Under the pieces are notes generated by a model. The model made no database searches and was not told the origin of the DNA. It saw only the letters and a list, made by a program, of their open reading frames with translations. This document shows positions 8,282-16,357 of a stretch of 39,814 nucleotides of DNA, piece after piece. The translations under genes and the position numbers were made by a program. How positions within the stretch are numbered: position 1 is the first letter of the stretch; every line of letters begins with the position of its first letter. This DNA is from Frigoribacterium sp. (GTDB taxonomy: Bacteria > Actinomycetota > Actinomycetes > Actinomycetales > Microbacteriaceae): assembly GCA_025363205.1 (NCBI GenBank), contig JANYEI010000230.1:1-39814 (forward strand), given 5' to 3'.

Positions 8282-9244
8282 ATGACCCCCTCCACTCCGG
8301 TGCGAACCGTCGTCGTTCTTGCCGGCGGTATTTCTCACGAGCGGGACGTGTCGCTGCGCTCCGGCCGCCAGGTAGCCGACCGCCTACAGGAACATGGCAT
8401 CAGCGTGACGCTGCGGGACCCGGATGCCTCGCTCCTCACCTTCCTCTCCGACACTCGGCCCGACGTGGTCTGGCCGGCCCTGCACGGCGCAAGTGGTGAG
8501 GATGGCGCCCTCCGCGGCCTGCTGGAATTCATCGGTATTCCCTTTGTCGGTTCAACCTCGGACTCGGCCCGTCTCGCCTGGGACAAGCCGACTGCGAAGG
8601 TGCTCGTATCTCGTGCCGGAGTATCGACCCCCCTCTCGATCGCTCTGTCGAGGGATGCCTTCCGCGAGCTCGGCGCGAAAAGCGTGCTGGACAGCCTCGC
8701 CGACGGCCTTCCCGTACCTCTCGTGGTGAAGCCAGCACAGGGGGGTTCCGCCCAGGGCGTTACGCTCGTGGATGACCGGGACGATCTTCCCCGCGCCATG
8801 GTGGATGCTTACACCTACTGCGACGTCGCGATAGTGGAACACCGCGTTGCCGGTACCGAGATCGCGATCAGCGTGATTGATACGGGAGATGGTCCCGTCG
8901 CCCTGCCGGCCGTCGAGATCCAGCCACTCTCCGGTGTCTACAGTTTCGAAGCGAAGTACAACGCCGGCGAGACCCGCTTCTACACCCCGGCGAGACTGAG
9001 CGACGAAGCCTCTGAGGTGGCGGCTGAAATGGCGCTGCTCGCCCACCGCGCGCTCGGCTTGCGCCACCTGTCTCGCGTCGACCTCATCGTGGATGCTGCG
9101 GGAATCCCCTGGTTTCTCGAAGCGAATGTCTTGCCCGGACTCACCGAGACTTCCCTGTTGCCGCTGGCACTCGAGGCCGCCGGACACGACATCGGATGGG
9201 TCTATTCGGCTCTCGCCGAGACGGCAATACGAGACTCAAAGTAG
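8282..9244 (+). CDS. ddl: D-alanine--D-alanine ligase family protein
   Basis: ATP-grasp ligase of 320 residues that would join two D-alanines for the peptidoglycan stem peptide. Visible motifs are GGISHERDVSL at 15-25, HGASGEDG at 68-75, the ATP-binding KPAQGGSAQGV at 150-160, and Arg265/Asp267. The metal-binding E280/N282 lie in FLEANVLPGLT. The length is slightly below classical Ddl (about 350), as in the shorter DdlB-like group. A second ddl elsewhere in the genome cannot be excluded. It is co-directional with the aminotransferase (3-base gap) and convergent with parB. Confidence 0.88.
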   Translation: MTPSTPVRTVVVLAGGISHERDVSLRSGRQVADRLQEHGISVTLRDPDASLLTFLSDTRPDVVWPALHGASGEDGALRGLLEFIGIPFVGSTSDSARLAWDKPTAKVLVSRAGVSTPLSIALSRDAFRELGAKSVLDSLADGLPVPLVVKPAQGGSAQGVTLVDDRDDLPRAMVDAYTYCDVAIVEHRVAGTEIAISVIDTGDGPVALPAVEIQPLSGVYSFEAKYNAGETRFYTPARLSDEASEVAAEMALLAHRALGLRHLSRVDLIVDAAGIPWFLEANVLPGLTETSLLPLALEAAGHDIGWVYSALAETAIRDSK

Positions 9245-9271
9245 AGCCAAAACAGCGCTTTGATCTGCATT

Positions 9272-10237
9272 TTAGCCAAAACCGGGTTCATTCAGTTCTG
9301 CGAGAATCCGGTTGAGGTCGGCGACTGTGGCGAAGTCGATCACAATGGTTCCCTTGCGTGAACCGAGGCTCACTTTCACACGGGTATTGAGTCGGTCACC
9401 CAACCGTTCTGCGATCTCATCGAGATGTCCCTGACGGCGCCCCGCGCTTGGTTTGCTCGCGCGGGATGGCTTCGTCGTCACCAGTCCAGCGGCTGCTTCC
9501 GCGGCACGCACCGAGAGGTCCTCGTTGACGATTTTGTCGGCGAGGCGTTCCATTGTCGCCTCATCCCCAGCAGAGAGGATGGCGCGGGCATGCCCCGCAC
9601 TGAGTACACCAGCCGCGACGCGGTTCTGGACCGCGATCGGTAGCCGCAACAGACGGATCGTGTTGGTGATTTGCGGGCGGGAACGGCCGATGCGCGTCGC
9701 AAGCTCGTCCTGCGTGATTCCGAAGTCAGCGAGCAGCTGCTGGTAGGCGGAGGCCTCCTCCAGCGGGTTGAGGTTAGCGCGGTGCAGGTTCTCGAGTAGG
9801 GCATCCCGCAGCATCGCATCATCCGCGGTGTTCTTGATGACCGCCGGGATGCTCTCGAGGCCGAGCAGCTTGCTCGCCCGCAGCCGACGCTCACCCATGA
9901 CCAATTCGTACTGCGGCTGGCCGGCACGGGCACCGGTGAGGGGACGCACCACGATCGGCTGCAGAACCCCTACTTCACGAATGGACGCGACCAGTTCGTC
10001 GAGGTCCTCCTGAACAAAGATTGTTCGGGGCTGCGCGGCGTTCGGAACGATGTCACTCGGCGAGAGATTGGCCAGTCTCGCGCCAGGCACACTCACCAGC
10101 TGGTCCGCCACCACGTCGGCAGCCTCCGCTGAAGAAGTAGGAAAAAACACATCGACTGGGCGGGCAGGGCTACCAAAGTCGGTCGGAATAAGAGCTCCGA
10201 TACCGCGTCCAAGTCCGGTTCTCTTTGGTGCGGCCAT
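9272..10237 (-). CDS. parB: Chromosome-partitioning protein ParB
   Basis: CTP-dependent DNA clamp that loads at parS and spreads along the origin region. The 321-residue protein begins with MAAPKRTGLGRGIGALIP, the short basic N-terminal helix that stimulates ParA. It then shows the CTPase-box GERRLRAS at 115-122, ENLHRANLNPLEEA at 149-162 and the parS-reading helix-turn-helix at about 173-198 (TQDELATRIGRSRPQITNT). The ATG at 10237 overlaps the parA stop by one base (TGATG); the longer open frame upstream is antisense or internal to parA. Two parS sites lie 1.1 and 1.9 kb away. Confidence 0.96.
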   Translation of the reverse strand: MAAPKRTGLGRGIGALIPTDFGSPARPVDVFFPTSSAEAADVVADQLVSVPGARLANLSPSDIVPNAAQPRTIFVQEDLDELVASIREVGVLQPIVVRPLTGARAGQPQYELVMGERRLRASKLLGLESIPAVIKNTADDAMLRDALLENLHRANLNPLEEASAYQQLLADFGITQDELATRIGRSRPQITNTIRLLRLPIAVQNRVAAGVLSAGHARAILSAGDEATMERLADKIVNEDLSVRAAEAAAGLVTTKPSRASKPSAGRRQGHLDEIAERLGDRLNTRVKVSLGSRKGTIVIDFATVADLNRILAELNEPGFG

Positions 10238-11337
10238 CAGTGCGGGGCTCCTCTTCGGGCGATTTCGGCAGCGGCTTCGAGATACGAAAGCGAGCCGGGT
10301 GAATTTGCGTCGTAACTGATCACTGTCTGACCATAGCTGGGAGCTTCGGAGATTCGTACCGATCGAGGGATGAGTGACGCGAGCACCTGTTCGGGAAAAT
10401 GGTCGCGCACATCCTGCGCCACCTGGTTTGCCAGGTTGGTACGAGCGTCGTACATCGTGAGCAGGATTGTCGAGACCATAAGCACGGGATTCAGGTGCCG
10501 CTCGATGAGTTTGATATTCGTGAGCAGCTGGCTCAATCCCTCCAGGGCGTAATACTCGCACTGGATGGGGATGAGCACCTCCTGCGCGGCGACAAAGGCG
10601 TTGATAGTGAGCAGTCCGAGGGATGGAGGGCAGTCAATGAAGACGTAATGAAAGGGTTCAGCGCTCTCATCGAGGAACTTCTCGAGCGCCGTGCGCAAAC
10701 GCTGTTCGCGCGCCACCATCGAAACAAGTTCGATCTCCGCGCCGGCCAGATGGATCGTCGCGGGCACGCAGAACAGGGTGTCGAAATCCGGACTCTTCTG
10801 GATCACATTTGCAATGGGCTCGTCATTGATGATGACCTCGTAAACGCTCACTGTCTCGGACCGATGCTCGATACCGAGCGCCGTGGATGCATTCCCTTGC
10901 GGATCAAGATCGATCACGAGCACCCGAGCGCCACTGCGCGCGAGGCCGGCGGCCAGGTTGACCGTGGTTGTGGTCTTACCGACCCCACCCTTCTGGTTTG
11001 CGACGGTGAGCACCCTGGTCTTGGCTGGCAGCGGCAGCACTGCAGCCGCGAGAGCCTGCCTCCGCCGAGTGTTCTCCGAGAGCTCGCGAGCGAGCGGTGT
11101 GTCACCGAAGGAGAATGGCGTCGTCGTCGCGGGAACTACCTTCTCCGGAACGCCGCCCGAGATTTTTAGGGGTACTGCCGGTGCTTCCGGCACTGCCGCA
11201 CCCTCCGCACCCCCGGTCACCTCATCAGGAACACTGACCGCTTCGGTGTCACCCGAGGCCTCGGTATCGTTCAACATCGCTGCGTAGATCTCGGCCGCGT
11301 AGTCGACGCGAGTTCCCTCGTCATTCGGATGTTTCAC
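10237..11337 (-). CDS. parA: Chromosome-partitioning ATPase ParA
   Basis: Deviant Walker-A ATPase that moves the ParB-parS complex over the nucleoid. The 366-residue protein has KGGVGKTT at 116-123 and the FIDCPPSLGLLT Walker-B region. It carries an N-terminal extension of about 105 residues, rich in Ala, Glu, Pro and Val and probably disordered, as seen in actinobacterial ParA. The start is a GTG at 11337 preceded by AGAAGG with six intervening bases, and the next upstream in-frame stop is only nine codons away, so GTG is the best choice. The start codon lies inside a perfect parS palindrome, so ParB bound there would cover the translation start region of its partner gene. Confidence 0.95.
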   Translation of the reverse strand: MKHPNDEGTRVDYAAEIYAAMLNDTEASGDTEAVSVPDEVTGGAEGAAVPEAPAVPLKISGGVPEKVVPATTTPFSFGDTPLARELSENTRRRQALAAAVLPLPAKTRVLTVANQKGGVGKTTTTVNLAAGLARSGARVLVIDLDPQGNASTALGIEHRSETVSVYEVIINDEPIANVIQKSPDFDTLFCVPATIHLAGAEIELVSMVAREQRLRTALEKFLDESAEPFHYVFIDCPPSLGLLTINAFVAAQEVLIPIQCEYYALEGLSQLLTNIKLIERHLNPVLMVSTILLTMYDARTNLANQVAQDVRDHFPEQVLASLIPRSVRISEAPSYGQTVISYDANSPGSLSYLEAAAEIARRGAPH

Positions 11338-11345
11338 GTGAAACC
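11330..11345. promoter_or_regulatory. parS site 1 (inside the parA start)
   Basis: TGTTTCACGTGAAACc matches the near-universal ParB site TGTTTCACGTGAAACA in 15 of 16 positions, with the 14-bp core GTTTCACGTGAAAC perfect. It spans the parA GTG start codon and the gap after its Shine-Dalgarno sequence. Confidence 0.95.
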
Positions 11346-11472
11346 TTCTCGATCTGGTGGTTCATCATGCCCGACCCGGCCGAGCAAACTGCGTGCCGAT
11401 GAACAGTGTCAGGAAGTCGTGCGCGACCGGTTCCCTGGCAATGCGGTGGCCTGGATTCTGTGGTGTGAACGG

Positions 11473-12132
11473 TCAGTCAACTGTAGCCCGAAAGACCCGT
11501 GTCACCTCGACCACGAGCCCCTCGCCGAGAGTGAGAACCTCGACATCTGTCAGCCGCGCCCGGCGGATCACCTTGGATGCGGACTCTATTTCCGCTTCCA
11601 CGCTCGCACCTTTGAGAAACAGAAGCTCCCCACCCGATCTGACGAGCGGCACAGTGAGCGGAATTAGCTTGGACAACGCACTCACCGCTCGCGCGGTGGC
11701 CTGATCCAGCCAAGGAGAGAGCTTCGCCTCCTCCGCCCGAGATCGCACGACTTCGACGTTATCGAGCTCGAGAACTTCGGATTCACGCCGTAGCCAGTCG
11801 ACCCGACGCTCCATCGGTTCGATCAGGATGAACTGCGCGTCGGGGCGGGCAATCGCGAGGACCAACCCGGGAAGGCCAGCGCCGCTCCCGATGTCGCCAA
11901 CACGACCTGGCTTGATCAAAGGAGCGAGCAGGACGCTGTTCAGAATGTGTCTCGTCCACAGACGAGGCATCTCCAGAGGACCGATCAGTCCAAGCTCTTC
12001 GCCGCGAGCGGCAAGGTCGGCGGTGAACTGCCTGGCCCTCTCAATTCGAGCACCGAAAAGCGCCTCCGCTGCGGGCGGCTCGGCTTCGAGGGAGATATCC
12101 TGCACGGTGCTCGCGTCGTTCTCTTCAGTCAC
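11473..12132 (-). CDS. rsmG: 16S rRNA (guanine(527)-N7)-methyltransferase
   Basis: SAM-dependent methyltransferase (GidB family) that modifies G527 of 16S rRNA (E. coli numbering). The 219-residue form has the SAM-binding loop DIGSGAGLPGL at 80-90 and RHILNS at 61-66, a family hallmark. The start is uncertain: GTG at 12132 is used here, while a TTG at 12144 would add four residues, and neither has a clear Shine-Dalgarno sequence. The frame upstream runs through the second parS site, reading SRET in the palindrome. Related genes may use a start within this palindrome, but here the corresponding codon is GTT. It lies between jag and parA in the leftward operon, as in most actinobacteria. Confidence 0.93.
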   Translation of the reverse strand: MTEENDASTVQDISLEAEPPAAEALFGARIERARQFTADLAARGEELGLIGPLEMPRLWTRHILNSVLLAPLIKPGRVGDIGSGAGLPGLVLAIARPDAQFILIEPMERRVDWLRRESEVLELDNVEVVRSRAEEAKLSPWLDQATARAVSALSKLIPLTVPLVRSGGELLFLKGASVEAEIESASKVIRRARLTDVEVLTLGEGLVVEVTRVFRATVD

Positions 12133-12150
12133 ACGACAGCGCAAACGAAA

Positions 12151-12166
12151 TGTTTCACGTGAAACT
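12151..12166. promoter_or_regulatory. parS site 2 (between jag and rsmG)
   Basis: TGTTTCACGTGAAACt carries the perfect 14-bp core and 15 of 16 consensus positions. It overlaps the jag stop codon (TAG, 12165-12167) and sits just before the rsmG start. It is 821 bp from parS site 1. Confidence 0.95.
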
Positions 12167-12845
12167 ATGCGCGGGTGATGACGGTGTGGCGGTCCGCGCC
12201 CTCACCCTCGGACTGGGAGACGAACCCGCGGGCAGCGACCAGGTCGTGCACCAGTTTGCGTTCGTACGAAGACATTGAAGGCAGGGATGCGGACTGCGCG
12301 CCGCCTTCGATACGATCCGCGGCTCGCTCCACGAGCTGCCCCAACTCCGCTTCGCGCGCCTGACGCGAGCCGCCCACATCCAAAATGAGCCGCGAAAATG
12401 CGCCAGTTTTCGCTTGCACGGCGATTCTGGTGAGTTCCTGCAGGGCGTTCACGGTCTCCGGCTTCGAGAGCAGACGGAGGTTGCTGTCCTGACTCGAGTT
12501 GACGGAGAGGTAGGCGCGGCCATCTCGCGCATCAATATCGATGTCTCCATCGAGATCGGTGATGTCGAGAAGTTCCTCGATGTAGTCGGCGGCGATTTCA
12601 CCTTCTTCTTCGAGCTGGGTAACGGAACGAGCCGCATCACCAGAGCCGGAGGCACCCACCGTGCCTGAGGCGTCCACTGTGCCTGAGGCGTGCAGTGTGC
12701 TGACGCCAGTACCAGCGGATTCGGCACTGTCGGCTGCTGCACCGATTACTGCCGCACCGATTACTCCAGCACCAACGGTCCCGCCGCCGGCCTCCTCGAT
12801 GACGACGTCAGCGTCGGTCGTGATCGTGGGGATGGTCTCTGACAT
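12165..12845 (-). CDS. khpB: RNA-binding protein Jag/KhpB (KH and R3H domains)
   Basis: The 226-residue protein has a low-complexity acidic/Ala-Gly-Val N-terminal segment (1-75) containing short amino-acid repeats (VIGAA twice, ASGTV twice). A KH domain follows at about 83-157, then an R3H domain at about 162-226 with R196 and H200 in RKLVH. Jag/KhpB proteins bind RNA and, in Gram-positives, link to cell-wall synthesis and division. The N-terminal Jag_N domain of Firmicutes is absent, as is usual in Actinobacteria. The ATG at 12845 follows AAAGAGAG. The gene sits 47 bp after yidC in the leftward operon and its stop lies in parS site 2. Confidence 0.9.
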   Translation of the reverse strand: MSETIPTITTDADVVIEEAGGGTVGAGVIGAAVIGAAADSAESAGTGVSTLHASGTVDASGTVGASGSGDAARSVTQLEEEGEIAADYIEELLDITDLDGDIDIDARDGRAYLSVNSSQDSNLRLLSKPETVNALQELTRIAVQAKTGAFSRLILDVGGSRQAREAELGQLVERAADRIEGGAQSASLPSMSSYERKLVHDLVAARGFVSQSEGEGADRHTVITRA

Positions 12846-12892
12846 TGAAAAACTCTCTTTCTCGGGAAACGAGTAGTGAAAACGGGTGGGGC

Positions 12893-13852
12893 CTACTTTT
12901 TGTTACCAGTCTTCTTCGCACGGTTCTTATTCACCGGCTGGATCCGCTGGGTGTTGGTCTTGACGTCATCGACGGTGAGGGGCTCATCTTCGATGATGGA
13001 GAACCCACGACGCTGAGCCTTTTTCGCCATGCGTGACTCTCGCTGAAGTGCCGCTTCGCTGCCGGGTGTCGGCATGTTTCGGATGACCAGGAACTGCTGT
13101 CCCATGGTCCAGAAATTCGAGACGAGCCAGTAGAACATCACGCCGAGCGGGAAGGTATAGCCCGAGAAGGCGAAGACGAGAGGCAACAGGTACAGCAGAA
13201 TGCGCTGCTGCTTGAACATCGGGCTTGCCTTCATCTCTGCCGACTGATTCTTCGACATGATCTGCAGCTGCGTGATGAACTGCGAACCGGTCATCAGGAT
13301 GATCATGATGATCGCGATCACGATGACAGCGGGATTATTGCCCCCCGCCGTACTGATTGCCAAGTGCAGCGGAGCGATGTCGAAGAGTGAGGAGGTCCCG
13401 AAGGATTTCGATAGAGCAGGATTGAGCAGTCCAACCCCGACCACGCCGGTCTGCGCATTATGAAGCACCGAGAACAGGCTGAAGAAGATGGGCATTTGGA
13501 GAAGAAGTGGTAGGCAGGAGCTGAGAGGGTTGGTGCCGGTCTTCTTGTACAACTCCATAGTCTCGCGCGACATCGCCTCGCGCGAGAACTGATCTTTCTT
13601 ACCCTTGTATTTGTCTTGAATCTTCTTCAGTTGAGGCGCCACCTCGAGCATCCGACGCTGACTTTTAATCTGCTTGACGAAGATTGGTATCAGGGCCGCG
13701 CGGATTACCAAGACCAGTCCAACGATTGACAAAACCCAGGTCAGACCGGCATTTGGGTCGAGTCCTATGAAACTCCACAGCTCGTGGAAAGCCACGAGGA
13801 TCAGCTCCACCACCCATTTAATGGGCCAGAGAATCGTGTCAATGATGTTCAT
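12893..13852 (-). CDS. yidC: Membrane protein insertase YidC
   Basis: Oxa1/YidC insertase of 319 residues, Gram-positive type without the large periplasmic domain. A first transmembrane segment at about 12-28 is followed by a second that carries the groove arginine R51. A charged cytoplasmic loop (QRRMLEVAPQLKKIQDKYKGKKDQF region) then leads to further helices with the PLLLQMPIFFSLF signature. The C-terminus is basic (KNRAKKTGNKK), suited to ribosome contact. The ATG at 13852 is nine bases after the yidD stop, so the two are co-translated from one operon. Confidence 0.95.
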   Translation of the reverse strand: MNIIDTILWPIKWVVELILVAFHELWSFIGLDPNAGLTWVLSIVGLVLVIRAALIPIFVKQIKSQRRMLEVAPQLKKIQDKYKGKKDQFSREAMSRETMELYKKTGTNPLSSCLPLLLQMPIFFSLFSVLHNAQTGVVGVGLLNPALSKSFGTSSLFDIAPLHLAISTAGGNNPAVIVIAIIMIILMTGSQFITQLQIMSKNQSAEMKASPMFKQQRILLYLLPLVFAFSGYTFPLGVMFYWLVSNFWTMGQQFLVIRNMPTPGSEAALQRESRMAKKAQRRGFSIIEDEPLTVDDVKTNTQRIQPVNKNRAKKTGNKK

Positions 13853-13861
13853 GGACTTAGG

Positions 13862-14170
13862 TCACCTTTCCGTGGCCATCGATACAACAAAACCAAAGCG
13901 AGTCATCGCGTATTTCTGCTCGACTCGCTGGGGCACATCGTCCACTCCGCCGGCGGCCCAGGGGTGACAGCGTGCGATCCGGCGTAGGCCCATCCAGCTG
14001 CCGCGAACGACGCCGTACTGCTGAACAGCTTGGAGTGCGTAGGAGGAGCAGGACGGGTAGTAGCGACACACGTCGCCGTAGAGGGGTGAGATCGCAGCAC
14101 GATAGAAACGCAAAACCAGCACAGTGAGGTTGCGGGGGAGGAGGAACACGAATGTCACGACGGGATTCAC
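13862..14170 (-). CDS. yidD: Membrane protein insertion efficiency factor YidD
   Basis: Small YidD-family protein of 102 residues. It has an N-terminal amphipathic/hydrophobic helix and the Cys-rich signature CRYYPSCSSYALQAV, followed by the GSWMGLRRIARCHPW block. YidD assists insertion of proteins by YidC, its neighbour here. The GTG start at 14170 overlaps the rnpA stop (GTGA), which indicates translational coupling. The C-terminal 20 residues after the conserved block are poorly conserved in character. Confidence 0.93.
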   Translation of the reverse strand: MNPVVTFVFLLPRNLTVLVLRFYRAAISPLYGDVCRYYPSCSSYALQAVQQYGVVRGSWMGLRRIARCHPWAAGGVDDVPQRVEQKYAMTRFGFVVSMATER

Positions 14171-14508
14171 GCTTGGTTCATTCCTCCGCTCAAAACCCCC
14201 GCAAGTTCCGATTGCAGGGTATCCCAGTCAGCCTGCGCTGCGCCTGGTAAAGCCCTGATCACAATCTCGGTGCCCGGGGGCAGTGCGGGGATGGCGGCGA
14301 AGGTCAGAGCCTTCAATCGCCGGCGAACGAGGTTGCGATCCACGGCAATGCCCACCGTTTTGGCTACGATGAAGCCGAACCGCGGGGGCAGTGATGGGTC
14401 ACCCTGGCTGAGATAGAGCAACGCGTGAGGGCTCGCCACTCGCCGACCACGGCGCACGAGGCGTCGATAGTCATCAGCCCGGACGAGCCGGTTGGCTTTA
14501 GCCAACAC
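14167..14508 (-). CDS. rnpA: Ribonuclease P protein component
   Basis: Protein subunit of RNase P, which removes 5' leaders from pre-tRNA. The 113-residue protein contains the RNA-binding signature RNLVRRRLK at 58-65 and the F-G-x-x-V strand (RFGFIVAKTVG). The GTG at 14508 is nine bases after the rpmH stop; this rpmH-rnpA arrangement is nearly universal. The next codon is TTG, a possible alternative start with little effect on the product. Confidence 0.94.
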   Translation of the reverse strand: MLAKANRLVRADDYRRLVRRGRRVASPHALLYLSQGDPSLPPRFGFIVAKTVGIAVDRNLVRRRLKALTFAAIPALPPGTEIVIRALPGAAQADWDTLQSELAGVLSGGMNQA

Positions 14509-14517
14509 CGGCTTCGA

Positions 14518-14655
14518 CTACGCGGAGAGTTCGATGCGTCCCTTGCGACGACGCGCACCCAGAATGGCGCGGCCGGCACGGGTGCGCATTCTCAGGCGGA
14601 ATCCATGCACCTTGGCGCGGCGCCGGTTGTTCGGCTGGAAGGTTCTCTTGCTCAT
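14518..14655 (-). CDS. rpmH: 50S ribosomal protein L34
   Basis: A 45-residue, very basic ribosomal protein read from the ATG at 14655 to the TAG at 14518-14520. It starts [19 protein letters not shown], continues with the conserved [11 protein letters not shown] segment and ends in [11 protein letters not shown]. This is the invariant L34 pattern. It is the first gene of the leftward operon from the origin. Confidence 0.97.
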   Translation of the reverse strand: MSKRTFQPNNRRRAKVHGFRLRMRTRAGRAILGARRRKGRIELSA

Positions 14656-14757
14656 GATTTAGGTCTCTCGCGTGTCAGAACTCCGGATGGCCAGCTCGGG
14701 AAGAGCCAGGAAGCCATCGAAGTGAAGGTAAGCCGTCAGGCTGAAGTCAACTGATTA

Positions 14758-14786
14758 AAAATACGGTCTTAAAGTGCTGCGGTCAA
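14758..14786 (-). promoter_or_regulatory. Leftward promoter of the rpmH operon
   Basis: On the minus strand TTGACC (14786-14781) is followed by 17 bases and then TATTTT (14763-14758). This is a good vegetative-type promoter, leaving a leader of about 95 bases before rpmH. Assignment is from sequence only. Confidence 0.55.
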
Positions 14787-14807
14787 ACTCTGGAGCGATC
14801 CGGCGCA

Positions 14808-14900
14808 TTATCCACACTCAGACAAAGCCGACGTGGCAGCGACATGCGACCGGAACTAAGGTGGTGTGACTGCACAGACGGTGGATAACCCTGTGCATAA
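14808..14900. promoter_or_regulatory. DnaA-box cluster upstream of dnaA (oriC part 1 / dnaA promoter region)
   Basis: A perfect DnaA box TTATCCACA is at 14808-14816. Two reverse-oriented boxes lie closer to dnaA: GGTGGATAA at 14880-14888 (8 of 9) and TGTGCATAA at 14892-14900, which fits the TTATNCACA consensus. The 271-bp rpmH-dnaA gap therefore holds the leftward rpmH promoter and a DnaA-controlled region for dnaA. Confidence 0.8.
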
Positions 14901-14926
14901 CTACACTCAACCACAGCGAGGAAATA

Positions 14927-16357
14927 ATGACGGACATCACGGATTCAACCCAGGACATCTGGAAATCCGTGCTCACCACGCTGCGCGACGATGAGCGGAT
15001 CACTCCCCAGTTACAGGGCTTCCTCAGCCTTGTCGAGCCAAAGGGTGTGATGGCGGGAACCCTCTATCTTGAGGTGCCGAACGACCTGACCCGTGGAATG
15101 CTTGAACAACGCATTCGCCTTCCCCTGCTCAACGCCATCACCGGCCTCGACGGCGAGCAGTCGGTGAGCAACTTTGCAATCGTGGTTAACCCCGAGATCG
15201 CGCACGACGCTCTTGCCCAGCCCCGTGGCACGAACGTGGAACAGCCCTACATCGAGCAGCTGGCCGCTCCCTTATCACAGTCGGAGGGGATCTCGTCCGG
15301 TGTTCGCCGGGCTGATTCGCGACTCAACCCCAAGTACAACTTCGATAACTTCGTCATCGGCAGTTCCAACCGTTTCGCACACGCTGCGGCGGTGGCTGTC
15401 GCCGAGGCTCCGGCCAAGGCCTATAATCCGCTCTTCATCTACGGCGACTCTGGCCTTGGGAAGACCCACCTCCTCCATGCGATCGGTCACTATGCAGAGA
15501 GTCTGTACCCGGGAATCCGCGTGCGCTATGTGAGTTCGGAGGAGTTCACCAACGACTTCATCAACTCGATTGCGAACAACCGCGCCGCGGCCTTCCAATC
15601 GCGCTATCGCGAGATCGATATTCTGCTCATCGACGACATCCAATTTCTGCAGCGCGCCGTCGAGACCCAGGAAGCCTTCTTCCACACCTTCAACACCCTG
15701 CACGACCACAACAAGCAGGTCGTCATCACCAGCGACCTGCCCCCAAAGGCCCTCACTGGTTTTGAAGACAGAATGCGGTCGCGCTTCGAGTGGGGCCTGA
15801 TCACCGATGTGCAGGTTCCCGACCTCGAAACCCGCATCGCCATCCTGCGCAAGAAGGCACAGAGCGAAAAGCTCCAGGTGAGCGCGGAGATTCTTGAATA
15901 CATGGCCACGAAGGTCTCCTCGAATATTCGTGAGCTTGAGGGCACACTGATCCGAGTCACCGCCTTCGCGAGTCTCAACCGCACTCCCGTGGACCTCGCG
16001 CTCGTCCAGACAGTTCTCAAAGACCTCATCACGCTTGACAACGACAACGTCATCGCGCCGGTCGACATCATCAACCACACCGCGGAGTACTTCAAACTCA
16101 CCGTCGATGACCTCTATGGGTCATCGCGCTCCCAAGCCGTCGCGACCGCTCGCCAGATAGCAATGTACCTGTGCCGCGAGATGACGAATCTCTCGTTGCC
16201 CAAGATCGGGCAGCTGTTCGGTAACCGCGATCACACCACCGTCATGTATGCCAACAAAAAGATCAGCGAGCTCATGAAAGAGCGTCGCTCCATCTACAAC
16301 CAGGTGACCGAGCTCACGAGCCGGATCAAGCAGAATCACCGCTACAACTCGATCTGA
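14927..16357 (+). CDS. dnaA: Chromosomal replication initiator DnaA
   Basis: AAA+ ATPase that binds DnaA boxes and melts the origin. The 476-residue protein has N-terminal domain I (1-85), a short linker, and Walker A GDSGLGKT at 173-180. Walker B ILLIDD is at 232-237, and the C-terminal DNA-binding signature GNRDHTTVMYANKK is at about 432-445. The linker domain II is shorter than in Streptomyces. The ATG at 14927 follows AGGAAA. The gene is flanked on both sides by DnaA-box clusters, placing oriC here. Confidence 0.98.
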   Translation: MTDITDSTQDIWKSVLTTLRDDERITPQLQGFLSLVEPKGVMAGTLYLEVPNDLTRGMLEQRIRLPLLNAITGLDGEQSVSNFAIVVNPEIAHDALAQPRGTNVEQPYIEQLAAPLSQSEGISSGVRRADSRLNPKYNFDNFVIGSSNRFAHAAAVAVAEAPAKAYNPLFIYGDSGLGKTHLLHAIGHYAESLYPGIRVRYVSSEEFTNDFINSIANNRAAAFQSRYREIDILLIDDIQFLQRAVETQEAFFHTFNTLHDHNKQVVITSDLPPKALTGFEDRMRSRFEWGLITDVQVPDLETRIAILRKKAQSEKLQVSAEILEYMATKVSSNIRELEGTLIRVTAFASLNRTPVDLALVQTVLKDLITLDNDNVIAPVDIINHTAEYFKLTVDDLYGSSRSQAVATARQIAMYLCREMTNLSLPKIGQLFGNRDHTTVMYANKKISELMKERRSIYNQVTELTSRIKQNHRYNSI

